Assembly: GCA_910579755.1 (NCBI GenBank)
Contig: CAJTVB010000002.1
Span: 1 to 64,000 of the forward strand
DNA: 64,000 nucleotides
Source of the DNA: an uncultured Acetatifactor sp.
Lineage (GTDB): Bacteria > Bacillota > Clostridia > Lachnospirales > Lachnospiraceae
Reading direction: 5' to 3'
Shown here: positions 1 to 9,083 of the stretch, piece after piece
Numbering within the stretch: position 1 is the stretch's first letter
Layout: every line of letters starts with the position of its first letter
Notes under the pieces: generated by a model
Database searches by the model: none
Told to the model about the DNA's origin: nothing
Seen by the model: the letters and a program-made list of their open reading frames with translations, nothing else
Program-made: the position numbers and the translations under genes

Positions 1-1101
1 GCCCAAAGTGGCGTAATTTCTGGTAGTATGCCTAATTTTAGTATGCGAAGTATGATTACACTGCGTTTTGGGGAGGATCATGAATGGTATAAATGCCCTC
101 GGTGCAGCGGTGTGTTCCCCTTTATTTTATGGGGAAGGTGCACGCACTGCGGGAAAGGGATTCCCAGAATAATGGGGAGGGAGGATTTTAAAGGGATCAA
201 TTTCTGGAGGGCTCCTGTTCTGGCAGCGGTACACGGTGATCCTCAGGTACAGATGACACGTATCAATACAGAGGAGCACACAGCCCAGCTTTCCTATAAA
301 GATCAGCGTCATAAAACCTGGTCCACGACGGAAGATTTTGAGATGCGATTTCAGAATGTCCATGTGGACAATGATTGCCCGGTAGATATATTGAGCTGTA
401 CTACGACTATGGAGGTCGGGATTGATATCGGGTCATTGACGGCGGTGGGGCTGAGAAATATTCCGCCTAGGCGGGAAAACTATCAGCAGCGTGCAGGCCG
501 TGCGGGCAGACGGAGCGCCGCGATCTCCACAATTGTTACCTATACGGACAACAGGCCCCATGACAGCTATTATTTTCACAATCCTGAAAAGATTATTTCC
601 GGTATTCCCCAAACCCCTTGGATAGATGTCAGCAATAAAAAATTGGCGTACAGGCACCTGAATATTATCTGTGCCACGGAGTTTTTTGACCGGATGGGGA
701 CAGGCGCTGACGAAGAAAGTGTATGCGGCTTTTTCCAGGAGGACTATGATAAGTTCAAAGATTTTATCAGCGGGAAAGCGGAACGGGATTTCGATGTGGA
801 AACGCTGATTCCGGAGGGAGTAGCTTTCAATATTGAAGAATATAAAAAAGATATTTTGGGACAGATGGAGCATCTGAAAAAGAGTGTGGAGGAGTTCCCG
901 GAGGAATACCGGGAAGAGGACGGAGCGGAGAAAAGCGTGCTGTATGCTTTTCTGGAGAGGGGAATTTTCCCGACCTATTCTTTCCCCAAAGATGTTGTGG
1001 GTTTTTATGTGGAAAAGGAGAGGGCAAAAAGATTGATCAGAAACCGGAGCGCGCTTTGGACATTGCGGTCAGTGAATATGCGCCCGGACGGTTGGTGGTG
1101 A
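1..1101 (+). pseudogene. C-terminal helicase part of a DUF1998-type SF2 helicase; 5' partial, frame broken
   Basis: The frame is already open at base 1, so the gene starts upstream of the window and the first ATG at 28 is internal. A zinc-ribbon-like CPRC...CTHCGKG segment precedes the helicase C domain. Motif V (TTTMEVGIDIGSL) and motif VI (QQRAGRAGRR) are clear, so this is a nucleic-acid-stimulated ATPase/translocase. The motif V/VI wording and the DUF1998 part that follows resemble the very large helicases of anti-phage systems (DruE of Druantia, DrmA of DISARM) and also the repair helicase MrfA; the family cannot be fixed from this half. The frame is lost near 1018-1030: the last residues after FYVEKE do not belong to the family, and the natural continuation is one frame back in the next entry. 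The missing N-terminal half with Walker A lies outside the window. Confidence 0.75.
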
Positions 1102-2375
1102 TCAATAAGGTCACCTACAAATCCGGCGGGATTTACAGTTTTCATTCCAAATTCCGTCCGGAGGGGCAGGAACATCCGGCCCGGCCTTATTTTGAGAGCA
1201 AGAGCAGGGAGTATTTTAAGGATTTGTATTACTGTAATGATGCCGCCTGTAATTGGATGGGGCTGGAGATGCAGAGTAAATGCCCGTTTTGCGGGAAGGA
1301 GACAATCCGGTATCGGAAGATGTTAAAGCCCTGGGGATTTGCGCCGGTCAATGGAATAAAAACCAGGGAAGCGGAAGCCGAGGCGGAAATGACTTATGCG
1401 GAAGAGCCGTGTTATTCCATTACGCCAAAGGAAAATGAGATGAGGACGGCGGCTGGTTTTGCTAATCTGCGATATTCCAAAAGGGCGGATGACCCGTTGA
1501 TTATTCTGAACAGAGGGCCGAAGGCTGCCGGGTTTATGGTATGTAAGGACTGCGGGGCGGCGGTTCCGGGGGATGATGAGGCGTCACTGCGGAAGATCGG
1601 CAAGCCGTATCGTCGTCAATATGCAGATCATAATTGCCGACATCCGGCGGGCAGTGTCGTGAATACTTATCTGGGCAATCAATTCAGAACGGATATGGTG
1701 GTGTATGAGATTACACTTGATGCGAGACAGGTCGATGTCAGTCCCTACGGTTTTTGGCTACGGAGGGCTGGCCAGACCTTGGCGGAGGCTATGGCTCTGG
1801 CCGGAGGCCGACTACTGGATATCGAATTCAATGAAATCAAAAGCGGATATCGGCTACGGTATTCGGAGGACGGCTTGAAAGCGTATGTGGATGTATTTCT
1901 GTTTGATAGCCTTTCCAGCGGAGCGGGGTATTGTTCCGCATTGGCGGAAAGAACCGGGGAGCTGATGGGAGAGACAGGGAAGGTTCTGGAAAGCTGTCCC
2001 ACAGGGTGCGACAGTGCCTGTCACGAGTGTCTGATGCATTACTGGAATCAACGGGCCCATGGACTGTTGGATCGGTTTGCGGCGCTGGAGCTGTTGAAGT
2101 GGTGTGAAAGTTCGAAATTGCCGCCTGCGTTGTCCTATGATCGGCAGGAAGAACTGTTGGAGCCCTTAAATGCAATGGGGGCGGAGTATAAGATTGTCGG
2201 TGACGGAATACGGCATTATGTCAAGATGCAGGGGCGGACAAGCAGGGTGGTGGTTTATCCGGCTATGTGGAGTGAAAGCAACAATTTATTGCCGGAGGGC
2301 GGAATTGCCCTTGCGGATAAATTGTTGAAATATGCGTTGCCGAAAGCAGATGAGATGATCCGGGAGAAAATATAG
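1056..2375 (+). pseudogene. DUF1998 zinc-binding C-terminal part of the same helicase
   Basis: This reading frame continues the helicase after a -1 shift. Reading back from the nominal TTG at 1056 gives an in-frame run through KPERALDIAVSEYAPGR, the usual lead-in to the DUF1998 region, so one base missing around 1018-1024 separates two halves of one gene. Cysteine pairs are visible in order: CNDAAC and CPFCGKE, then CKDCG, then the CPTGCDSACHECL cluster near residue 315 that marks DUF1998. In this family the C-terminal zinc cluster packs on the helicase core. No ribosome binding site supports independent translation from 1056. It is either a pseudogene or a single-base sequencing error. The downstream AAA-ATPase has its own ribosome binding site. 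Confidence 0.75.
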
Positions 2376-2576
2376 TGAATAAAAGATTTGAAATGCTTTG
2401 TATGGCTGTTGGTTCGATGAAATATATGGGAGCATGGAGCTTCTCAAATACATAAAAATGATAAACATGCGATTTCGGAAAAACACAAAGCATACCCTGT
2501 ACAATTCAATAGACGCTGCTAAGAAAATGTGTTAAGATTTTTACATACAGGAAATCATCATGTTGGGAGGACACCT

Positions 2577-4274
2577 ATGGCAAGAATAGTTGGCATCGGA
2601 CATCAGGATTTCGAGGCAGTTATAACAAAAGGTATTTTTTATATAGATAAAACCTCTTTCATAAAAGAATGGTGGGAAAATGAGGACAGTGTGACGCTGA
2701 TTGCCCGGCCACGGCGTTTTGGCAAGACGCTGAATATGAGCATGGTGGAGAAGTTCTTCTCCATGGACTATGCTGGGAGGGGGAGACTGTTTGAAGGCCT
2801 TGCCATCTGGAAGGAGGAGGGTTACAGGCTTCTTCAGGGAACATACCCGGTCATCAGCTTTTCTTTTGCCAAAGTGAAAGCAGGCACGTTTCCTGATACA
2901 AGAAGACAGATCTGCCAGATAATCACTGAGCTGTATAATAAGCACAATTTTTTACTGGAAAGCGACTGCCTGAATGAAAAAGAAAAGGATGATTTCCGCC
3001 AGATATCTGCAGACATGGAAAATTATCTGGCGGCAGGCTCCCTTAATGCCCTGTCCAGTTATCTGCTGCGCTATTATGGCAAAAAGGTCATTATTCTGCT
3101 GGATGAGTATGACACGCCCATGCAGGAGGCTTATGTGCATGGCTATTGGGATGAAATAGTGGAATTTATGCGCAATTTGTTCAATGCCACATTCAAGACG
3201 AATCCATACCTTGACCGGGCAATCATGACAGGTATTACGAGAGTCAGCAAAGAATCCATATTTTCAGACCTGAACAATCTGACCGTAGTGACATCTACGT
3301 CTGAACAATATGTGGATAGTTTTGGTTTTACGGAAAAAGAAGTGTTTGCGGCATTGGCTGAGTATGGGATGGCGGACAGGCAGGAAGAAGTGAAGAAGTG
3401 GTATGATGGCTTTACCTTTGGGAAAAAGAGGGATATTTATAATCCGTGGTCTATTTTAAATTATTTAAAGACAGGAAAATTAAGTACCTACTGGGCAAAT
3501 ACCAGCGCCAACAGTCTTGCAGGGAAGCTGATTCGAGAAGGCAGCCGGCAGGTAAAGCAGGACTTTGAAAGCCTGATGCAGGGTGAAGCGATCCGGATGG
3601 AGATAGACGAACAGATTGTATACAATCAGCTGAAATGGAAAAAGAATGCCATCTGGAGCCTTCTGCTGGCCAGTGGGTATCTGAAAGTGGAGGAGACGGA
3701 GTTTTTCGAGGAGACTGGGAGGTGTTATTACACCCTGGCATTGACGAACAAGGAAGTCCGCTTCATGTTTGAAAACATGGTACGGGACTGGTTTGCAGAG
3801 GACGACAGCAGTTATAACGATTTTATCAGGGCGCTGCTTTTGGATGATATCAAGGCGATGAATGTCTATATGAACAGGGTGGCTCTGAAGAGCTTCAGCT
3901 ATTTCGATGCTGGGAGCAGACCGTCCGGGGAGGAACCGGAACGTTTTTATCATGGGTTTGTATTGGGGCTGATGGTGGAACTGGCGGACAGGTATGCGCT
4001 GACATCCAACCGGGAGAGTGGGTTTGGAAGGTATGATGTGATGTTGGAGCCCAGACAGTATAAGGATGGGATCCCGGTGGAGGATGCAATTATTATCGAA
4101 TTCAAGGTGCAGGATTCGGATGAGAAGAACCTGGCGGATACTGTGACAGCTGCGCTGAAGCAGATTGACCGCATGCAGTATGCGGCATCCCTGGAAGCAA
4201 AGGGGATTCCTGCGGAGAGAATACGGAAGTATGGGTTTGCCTTCCGGGGGAAGGAAGTGCTGATAGGAGCATGA
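2577..4274 (+). CDS. AAA-ATPase-like protein with C-terminal PD-(D/E)XK nuclease domain (DUF1703 type)
   Basis: A 565-residue intracellular protein of the AAA-ATPase-like plus DUF1703 family, common in gut Firmicutes and Bacteroidetes. Walker A is RPRRFGKT with the lysine at residue 50; Walker B is VIILLDEYDTP with D176-E177. The far C-terminus has the nuclease-like IIIEFKVQ strand, the E-x-K part of a PD-(D/E)XK core. I chose the ATG at 2577 over the upstream ATG at 2529 because GGGAGG lies 6 bases before it and family members start with an Arg-x-(Val/Ile)-Gly-Ile-Gly stretch right at the N-terminus. The role of the family is not established; proposals include mobile-element or defence functions. 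It stands alone and points away from the helicase only in function, not direction. Confidence 0.88.
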   Translation: MARIVGIGHQDFEAVITKGIFYIDKTSFIKEWWENEDSVTLIARPRRFGKTLNMSMVEKFFSMDYAGRGRLFEGLAIWKEEGYRLLQGTYPVISFSFAKVKAGTFPDTRRQICQIITELYNKHNFLLESDCLNEKEKDDFRQISADMENYLAAGSLNALSSYLLRYYGKKVIILLDEYDTPMQEAYVHGYWDEIVEFMRNLFNATFKTNPYLDRAIMTGITRVSKESIFSDLNNLTVVTSTSEQYVDSFGFTEKEVFAALAEYGMADRQEEVKKWYDGFTFGKKRDIYNPWSILNYLKTGKLSTYWANTSANSLAGKLIREGSRQVKQDFESLMQGEAIRMEIDEQIVYNQLKWKKNAIWSLLLASGYLKVEETEFFEETGRCYYTLALTNKEVRFMFENMVRDWFAEDDSSYNDFIRALLLDDIKAMNVYMNRVALKSFSYFDAGSRPSGEEPERFYHGFVLGLMVELADRYALTSNRESGFGRYDVMLEPRQYKDGIPVEDAIIIEFKVQDSDEKNLADTVTAALKQIDRMQYAASLEAKGIPAERIRKYGFAFRGKEVLIGA

Positions 4275-4342
4275 GGAGAGCGGTTCTTGGGCGGACTGAT
4301 AGAGTGGGTGGAGGTGCATGCGGAGGACAGAGTTGAAATAAG

Positions 4343-4741
4343 GTGGAAAATAAAGGATTTTGTAGAAGAACAGTGGGTTCCGATAAAAATGTTACGGAAT
4401 TGTTAAAAAAATTTAGTCTGTTCTTGACACAACCCTATATGGGGCATACCGGGTATAGTACCACGGAGAACGTGAATAATATTGAGATTGTGCACCTGCA
4501 CTGGGGGCTGCAGCTGATTTTTGACGAGTCCCAGAAGGAAGGGAATAATGAGATCTGGATTGATGTGTATCCGCTGACGCGGTTTTTGGCGAAGCATACT
4601 CAGGCGGCGGTGAAGGTGGAGGGGACGAAGGAGTGGAGGAGGACGAATCGGATTGTGGACCCGGCGGTGGAGGAGTATGAGGCGGGGCAGGAAACACAGA
4701 AGGAAGCAACGGAGAGAAGGGCGCTGGAGCAGACACAGTGA
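4343..4741 (+). CDS. Hypothetical protein, 132 residues
   Basis: I do not recognise this frame. It would start with GTG, has a mixed N-terminal half (including an aromatic stretch around LFLTQPYMGHTGYS) and a strongly charged glutamate/arginine-rich C-terminal tail after residue 95. No signal peptide or membrane helix is visible, and no strong ribosome binding site precedes the start. It sits between the AAA-ATPase and a transporter pseudogene, in a zone full of gene fragments, so it may itself be a leftover. Coding status is uncertain. Confidence 0.35.
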   Translation: MENKGFCRRTVGSDKNVTELLKKFSLFLTQPYMGHTGYSTTENVNNIEIVHLHWGLQLIFDESQKEGNNEIWIDVYPLTRFLAKHTQAAVKVEGTKEWRRTNRIVDPAVEEYEAGQETQKEATERRALEQTQ

Positions 4742-4882
4742 ATTGTTGATGTGGAAGTCATCTTACCACTTATTAAGTCCCATAAAAGGCACTCAAAAGA
4801 TTAGCTGAGCATTATGTAGTCATTTAACTGTTTTCTCTATACATAGAACTCGGCTGCTTATAGTTTGCCGAGTAAAGCAGAC

Positions 4883-4913
4883 AAGCGCTTAGGAGAAATC
4901 TTAGGTGCTTTTT
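4883..4913 (+). terminator. Intrinsic terminator-like hairpin at the edge of the LplB remnant
   Basis: AAGCGCTTAGG and CTTAGGTGCTT pair over 11 positions (three G-T wobbles) around an AGAAAT loop, followed by a run of five T. Recognisable LplB-type coding sequence begins immediately after it at about 4912, so the hairpin marks a recombination junction: the 3' end of something unrelated joined to an internal point of the permease gene. A second smaller stem (ACTCGGC/GCCGAGT) lies just upstream near 4848-4873. Confidence 0.5.
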
Positions 4914-5651
4914 AATACAAAATTTTCAAAAGCTCTTTCATTATCAGGATTTTTATAAAATACTGAAAAACACTATGATTCTGGGAGGGTTAAAAATATT
5001 GCTGGTGCTGCCGGTTCCGGTATTGCTGTCGCTGATGCTCAACGAGGTGAAAAAGCAGAAGCTGAAAAAAGGAATACAGACAATTATTTGCATTCCGTAT
5101 TTTTGTCCTGGGTGATCGTAGGCGGCCTTGTGTTTGATTTGTTCGGCTCAAGAGGGCTGTTTAATCATATAAGAAATGCACTTGGAATGAAGAATCTGCT
5201 GGTAATGCAGAAGGAGAGCTGGTTTCGTCCAATCTATGTGATTTCTTCTATTTGGAAGGAAGCCGGCTGGGGGACAGTAGTTTATTTGGCAGCAATCAGC
5301 GGTATCGACCCGGGACTTTATGAGTCTGCATCCATGGACGGGGCGGGCAGGTTTCAGAAAATGCGGTATATCACTTTTCCGCTTTTGATTCCTACTGTAT
5401 TGACATTGTTTTTGCTTAATATAGGAAGCTTTTTGGAGCTTGGTTTTGAACAGGTATACAATTTGTATACGCCAATGACTTATGCTGTGGCGGATATTTT
5501 TGACACCTATGTATACCGGGCCGGTATTCAGCAGGGACAGTACAGCTTTGCAACGGCGGTGGGGCTTTTCCAGTCGGTGGTGGGTCTGGTGCTGGTGGTG
5601 ATTTTCAATCATCTGTCCAGGAGGTATTCTCAGGAAGGGGGATTGTGGTAA
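4912..5651 (+). pseudogene. LplB-type carbohydrate ABC permease, N-truncated and frameshifted
   Basis: The frame from 4912 gives family-like text (NFQKLFHYQDFYKILKNT, then LMLNEVKKQKLKKGIQT), and the continuation from 5088 starts inside FLSWVIVGGLVFDLFG. The two join perfectly if the T run at 5100-5104 had six instead of five T, restoring IPYFLSWVIVGG. The C-terminal half keeps the EAA-like loop (YESASMDGAGRFQKMRYITFP) and several membrane helices. LplB permeases are about 300 residues; some 60-70 N-terminal residues are missing upstream of 4912. With the next gene it would have formed the permease pair of an oligosaccharide importer. The stop overlaps the next start, so coupling is preserved even though the gene is broken. 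Confidence 0.8.
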
Positions 5652-6520
5652 TGATCAAAGAATCTGCAAGGGACAGATTATTTTCAGGAATTATTACAAT
5701 AATACTGGTCATACTTGCAATAATCGCAATGATACCGCTGCTGTCGGAAATAGCCATATCCTTAAGCTCCAAAGCGGCGTCTGACATGAACAGAATCAAT
5801 TTGCTGCCCGTAGAATTTACCCTGGATTCCTGGAAATATATATTGACGAAGGGAAAGATCTGGCCGGCTTTTTTCATCACTTTAAGCGCTGCACTTATGG
5901 GTACGCTTTTGGCGCTGGCTATTACCTCTTTGATGGCATATCCATTGTCCAAGCCCAGGTTTAAGGCGGGAAAATTCCTGATGCTGTACGTGGTGTTTAC
6001 CATGATATTTAAAGCTCCTACGGTTCCCTATTTCCTGACCTTGAAGGGGATGGGGCTTTACAATAGTTATTGGGTACTGGTTTTTCCGCACATATTGACG
6101 GCATATAACTTGATTATAATGCGGACCTTTTTCAGACAATTTCCGGAGGAAATTGAGGAGGCTGCTGTCATTGACGGCTGCGGGCATTTCCGTCTGCTGG
6201 CCCGGATCGTACTGCCATCGTCAAAGGCGGTGCTGGCCACGCTGGGTCTGTTCTATGGAGTGACGATCTGGAATCAATATCAGCATCCTCTTATGTTTAT
6301 TCAGGATATGGATTTGTTTCCGCTTCAGCTTAAGATCCGGCAGATGATTGACGGGGGAGGAGATCTTCAGGCCATCACAGCCGTGAAGCATGTAAACTAT
6401 ACAGAAGCGACCTTGAGTGCGGCGGCGGTGGTATTTGCCATACTTCCCATTCTGGTATTTTATCCCTGGCTGCAGAAATACTTTGCTAAGGGAGCCATGC
6501 TGGGGTCTGTGAAGGGCTAA
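5651..6520 (+). CDS. YtcP/LplC-type carbohydrate ABC permease
   Basis: A 289-residue inner-membrane permease with six predicted helices. The EAA loop that contacts the ATPase is EEIEEAAVIDGCGHFRLLAR. The start is set at the ATG at 5651, which overlaps the stop of the preceding permease (TAATG) and has AGGAAGGGGG upstream; a GTG at 5645 is in frame. Family partners are an LplB permease and an LplA-type binding lipoprotein. Here the first is truncated and frameshifted and the second is only a stump, so this looks like an intact gene in a dead operon. Substrates of this transporter class are mostly plant-polysaccharide oligomers, including pectin fragments. Confidence 0.9.
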   Translation: MIKESARDRLFSGIITIILVILAIIAMIPLLSEIAISLSSKAASDMNRINLLPVEFTLDSWKYILTKGKIWPAFFITLSAALMGTLLALAITSLMAYPLSKPRFKAGKFLMLYVVFTMIFKAPTVPYFLTLKGMGLYNSYWVLVFPHILTAYNLIIMRTFFRQFPEEIEEAAVIDGCGHFRLLARIVLPSSKAVLATLGLFYGVTIWNQYQHPLMFIQDMDLFPLQLKIRQMIDGGGDLQAITAVKHVNYTEATLSAAAVVFAILPILVFYPWLQKYFAKGAMLGSVKG

Positions 6521-6634
6521 AAGTGTATATGAACTGAAATAAAGGATAAAACCGGGTAAATGAAAAAGCCGGCCAGTTTTTCGCAGGCTGAATCAATCCG
6601 GTCTATCATAAAAAAGGAGAAGAGGAGGAACAAC

Positions 6635-6751
6635 ATGAGGAAGAAACGTATAATGGCATTGCTTTTGGCGGGAACGATGTTTGGGGTTGACGGAGCCATA
6701 TGTGGAGTGGAACGGTGGAGAGACCTATGGAAAACAGCTGAATATGCGTAG
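6635..6751 (+). pseudogene. N-terminal stump of a solute-binding lipoprotein
   Basis: A perfect GGAGGAA ribosome binding site is followed by an ATG and a classic signal sequence start (MRKKRIMALLLAGTMFGV). The reading then changes to unrelated sequence and stops 39 codons in, before any lipobox cysteine. Its position, right after the YtcP permease, is where the LplA-type binding protein of this operon belongs. The rest of the gene has been replaced by the IS4 fragment that follows. Confidence 0.65.
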
Positions 6752-7138
6752 CATCTGAAAATGAATTTTCCAGTTTTCAGGCAGCTTGCTGATAAAAAGG
6801 CATACCAGTTCCGTCACCTGGGTCTCCGATGCATGGTAGTATTCCCTTACGCTGTCAAGCAGGGTATCTATCATAAGCACGATGGAACAGTCAATGAGTT
6901 CGTTGACTATTTCGCGCTGGACGCCATAGAACAGATCCTCAAGGCTGCGGTTATCGCTGTTCTTGAAACGCTCTACGGAAAGTATCATATACCGTATCGC
7001 CACGACCACCATATGGGAAGTGATTGCATCATAACTCGTGCTGTGACATTCTGTCCGCAGCTTCAGGTAGCTTTTGGTGAGTTTGAAATAAGTCTCAATG
7101 TTCCAGCGCAGCGTGTATGCTTTTTGGTATAGACAAAT
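6725..7138 (-). mobile_element. IS4-family transposase, C-terminal fragment
   Basis: On the minus strand the frame from about 7138 down to the stop at 6725 encodes roughly 137 residues matching the tail of IS4-type DDE transposases. The diagnostic Y-(2)-R-(3)-E-(6)-K signature is intact in YTLRWNIETYFKLTK, including the catalytic glutamate. It is followed by a typical helical tail (SVERFKNSDNRSLEDLFY). An in-frame TGA lies a few codons upstream of the recognisable part and the two catalytic aspartates are absent, so the element cannot move by itself. It abuts the lipoprotein stump on one side and the RhuM fragment on the other, consistent with insertion followed by deletion. Confidence 0.8.
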
Positions 7139-7548
7139 CCGGAATCAGCAGGCATTTGAAAAATATATTTAATACTGGGGAGTTGGATGAAAGAGTGGTT
7201 GTTGCAAAAATTGCAACAACCACTCAGCACGGCGCAATGGATGGGAAAACGCAAACTTCCGAAACAAAATTTTATAACCTTGACGCAGTTATATCTGTTG
7301 GCTGCAGAGTAAACTCAAAAAAGGCTACGCAGTTTCGGATATGGGCAACCCAGATTCTGAAAGAGTATATGAAAAAGGGCTTTGTGCTGGATGATGAGAG
7401 ATTAAAGCAAGGGAAAACTGCTTTTGGAAAAGATTATTTCAAAGAGCCTCTTGAAAGAGTACGTTCCATCCGTGCAAGTGAACGCAGAATATGGCAGCAG
7501 ATTTTTTTGACATACTGGAGAAAAACAGTGGGATTACCGGCAGCATAG
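7117..7548 (+). pseudogene. RhuM-family protein, N-terminally truncated
   Basis: The frame matches virulence RhuM proteins from the point LFGIDKSGISRHLKNIF onward, then EFYNLD-like text (TKFYNLDAVISVGCRVNS) and KATQFRIWATQILKEY. Family members have about 40 more residues before this point; they are lost at the junction with the IS4 fragment. The C-terminal end also deviates after ERRIWQQI, where homology stops abruptly and the frame ends. RhuM proteins are found near restriction systems and in islands and their biochemical role is unclear. The first ATG here is fortuitous and has no ribosome binding site. Confidence 0.7.
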
Positions 7549-8489
7549 ACGCTTCTGCCATTTCAAAGGTTCCCGGCAGGGCATTCAGTGATACACAACA
7601 ACAGCTGCGCAGCTTTGCCGGCTGTAAAGATAAAAGTGATGCGGAAATCTTCTACTTTTTAAATATGTTTCGGCTGACATCTCAGCTGAATATCAACCCT
7701 GTAAATTTCTATACGGACTGGAATCAGCGGATCAAAAATATTTACGAAGAGTGGAAGAATGATAAGAATATGCTTTCGCAGATGTTTGATCCCAAATACG
7801 AAATAACCGATTGTATCATCGACGATATCCGCTAAAATAATTGGGAAAGCAAAGATCCGATTTATCTTTCTGTAGTCAACGATATTCGCCCGCGGATCAA
7901 TATATGGAACGTGGATCACCGAACCGCTCTTACCGACCATATGAGTTGGAAAAGACGGAGCGCCTCAAGGGAACGGATTGACGAATTTGTGGAAAAGACA
8001 TGTAAAATTTTACGGCGCGGCGCGTATACAACAATTACCCAAAAGGAACAGGACATAGAACGCGATACCGTTCATTATCTGTGCGGCTGGCAGATGAAAA
8101 AGGTATATGCAGTATGGGCAATTCCTATTGTAAGATATGCAATGTATCCGAAGCTGAGGTATTTAAAGGAAAAAATAGAGCAGCTGACTGCATATCCCTT
8201 TCATTATTTTAGGTACAGGACTTATTATCTCAGCCTTTGCAGGCAGCTGGGAGCAATTAAAGCCATGCTCGGCGAAAAGCCGGAGGCTAACGGATTTTAT
8301 GGAAATATTCAGCAGGAATGGAACATTTGCATGGAAACGCCGAATCTGTATGACGTGCGAATGGTGGTAAGGGCACGGATGCTGCAATTTTGGATTATGA
8401 TCTGTAAGCTGAAAATAAAAAACATTAAAAAATATAAGACCCTTCGGGTAATTTACAGAGAGCTGGACAGGATGAGAGAAGACCACTGA
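7491..8489 (+). pseudogene. Unrecognised protein interrupted by an in-frame TAA
   Basis: One frame runs from 7491 to 8489 with a single TAA at 7833-7835. Both sides have the same character: rich in aromatic, basic and acidic residues, with no signal peptide or membrane segment. The sequence across the stop reads smoothly (ITDCIIDDIR, stop, NNWESKDPIYLSVVND), which suggests a nonsense mutation in one gene of about 330 residues rather than two genes. I do not recognise the family. It overlaps the end of the RhuM fragment in another frame, so the 5' boundary may also be a junction. Confidence 0.45.
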
Positions 8490-8675
8490 AAAGCTTGACA
8501 AAACCGCACCGGCATTAACCTCTGACGTGCAGCCGGCTTATTTTTTTGCATGGGCAGCGATCAGGTCAAGGAATGCTTTTTGAGCCTCCGGGTTCTGCTC
8601 CATCCGGAAAAAATGTATTGTTATATTATAATAGCTTTCAAAGAATAATGAGGAATAATTTTCGGGTTCTATATC

Positions 8676-9032
8676 ATGCTGGCACAGGAACGCATGGCGA
8701 TTGAGACGGATGTAACTTTTATTCCGGAAAAGATCAAAGATATGGATGCGGAAATCAGTATGCCTGCGGGCGCAAGGCAGGACGCTGTCATTATCTACAT
8801 CCATGGAGGCGGATTGATATGCGGAAACGCGGTATCTTCCAGAGGATACGCTTCCATGCTGGCAGGCGAGTCAAAGCTTCCGGTATATGCATTTTCCTAC
8901 CGCCTTGCTCCGGAAAATAAATTTCCGGAAGCAGTGGATGATTGCTTTGCGGCATACAAGGCAATTCAGGAAAAACATCCGGATAAGCCTGTTTTCCTGA
9001 TCGGTGAGAGCGGCGGCGCATATTTAAGTTTT
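8676..9032 (+). pseudogene. N-terminal piece of an alpha/beta-hydrolase (esterase/acetylhydrolase)
   Basis: About 118 residues match the front half of HSL/BD-FAE-type esterases: the oxyanion-hole motif IYIHGGG, then YRLAPENKFPEAVDDC, and the nucleophile elbow GESGGA. Homology stops just after the catalytic serine, so the aspartate and histidine of the triad are missing and the piece cannot be active. The frame continues without a stop into the rhamnogalacturonan lyase that follows, giving one 603-codon open frame. Esterases of this class often deacetylate pectin or xylan fragments, which fits its neighbour. Confidence 0.7.
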
Positions 9033-9083
9033 GAAAAACAGTTTTACTATGGAACGCAGGACGAACCAAAATGGAGGCAGGAG

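Noticed and set aside
2393..2493. Inverted pair ATGCTTTGT / ACAAAGCAT flanking about 84 bases before the AAA-ATPase
   Set aside because: Nine-base arms at this distance can occur by chance, the interior codes for nothing, and there is no target duplication or hairpin loop to suggest an element.
8538..8804. An 88-codon minus-strand frame ending HFFRMEQNPEAQKAFLDLI
   Set aside because: The tail resembles an esterase C-terminus (histidine followed by PEAQKAF), but most of the frame is antisense of the esterase stump and the match is too short to support an inverted fragment.
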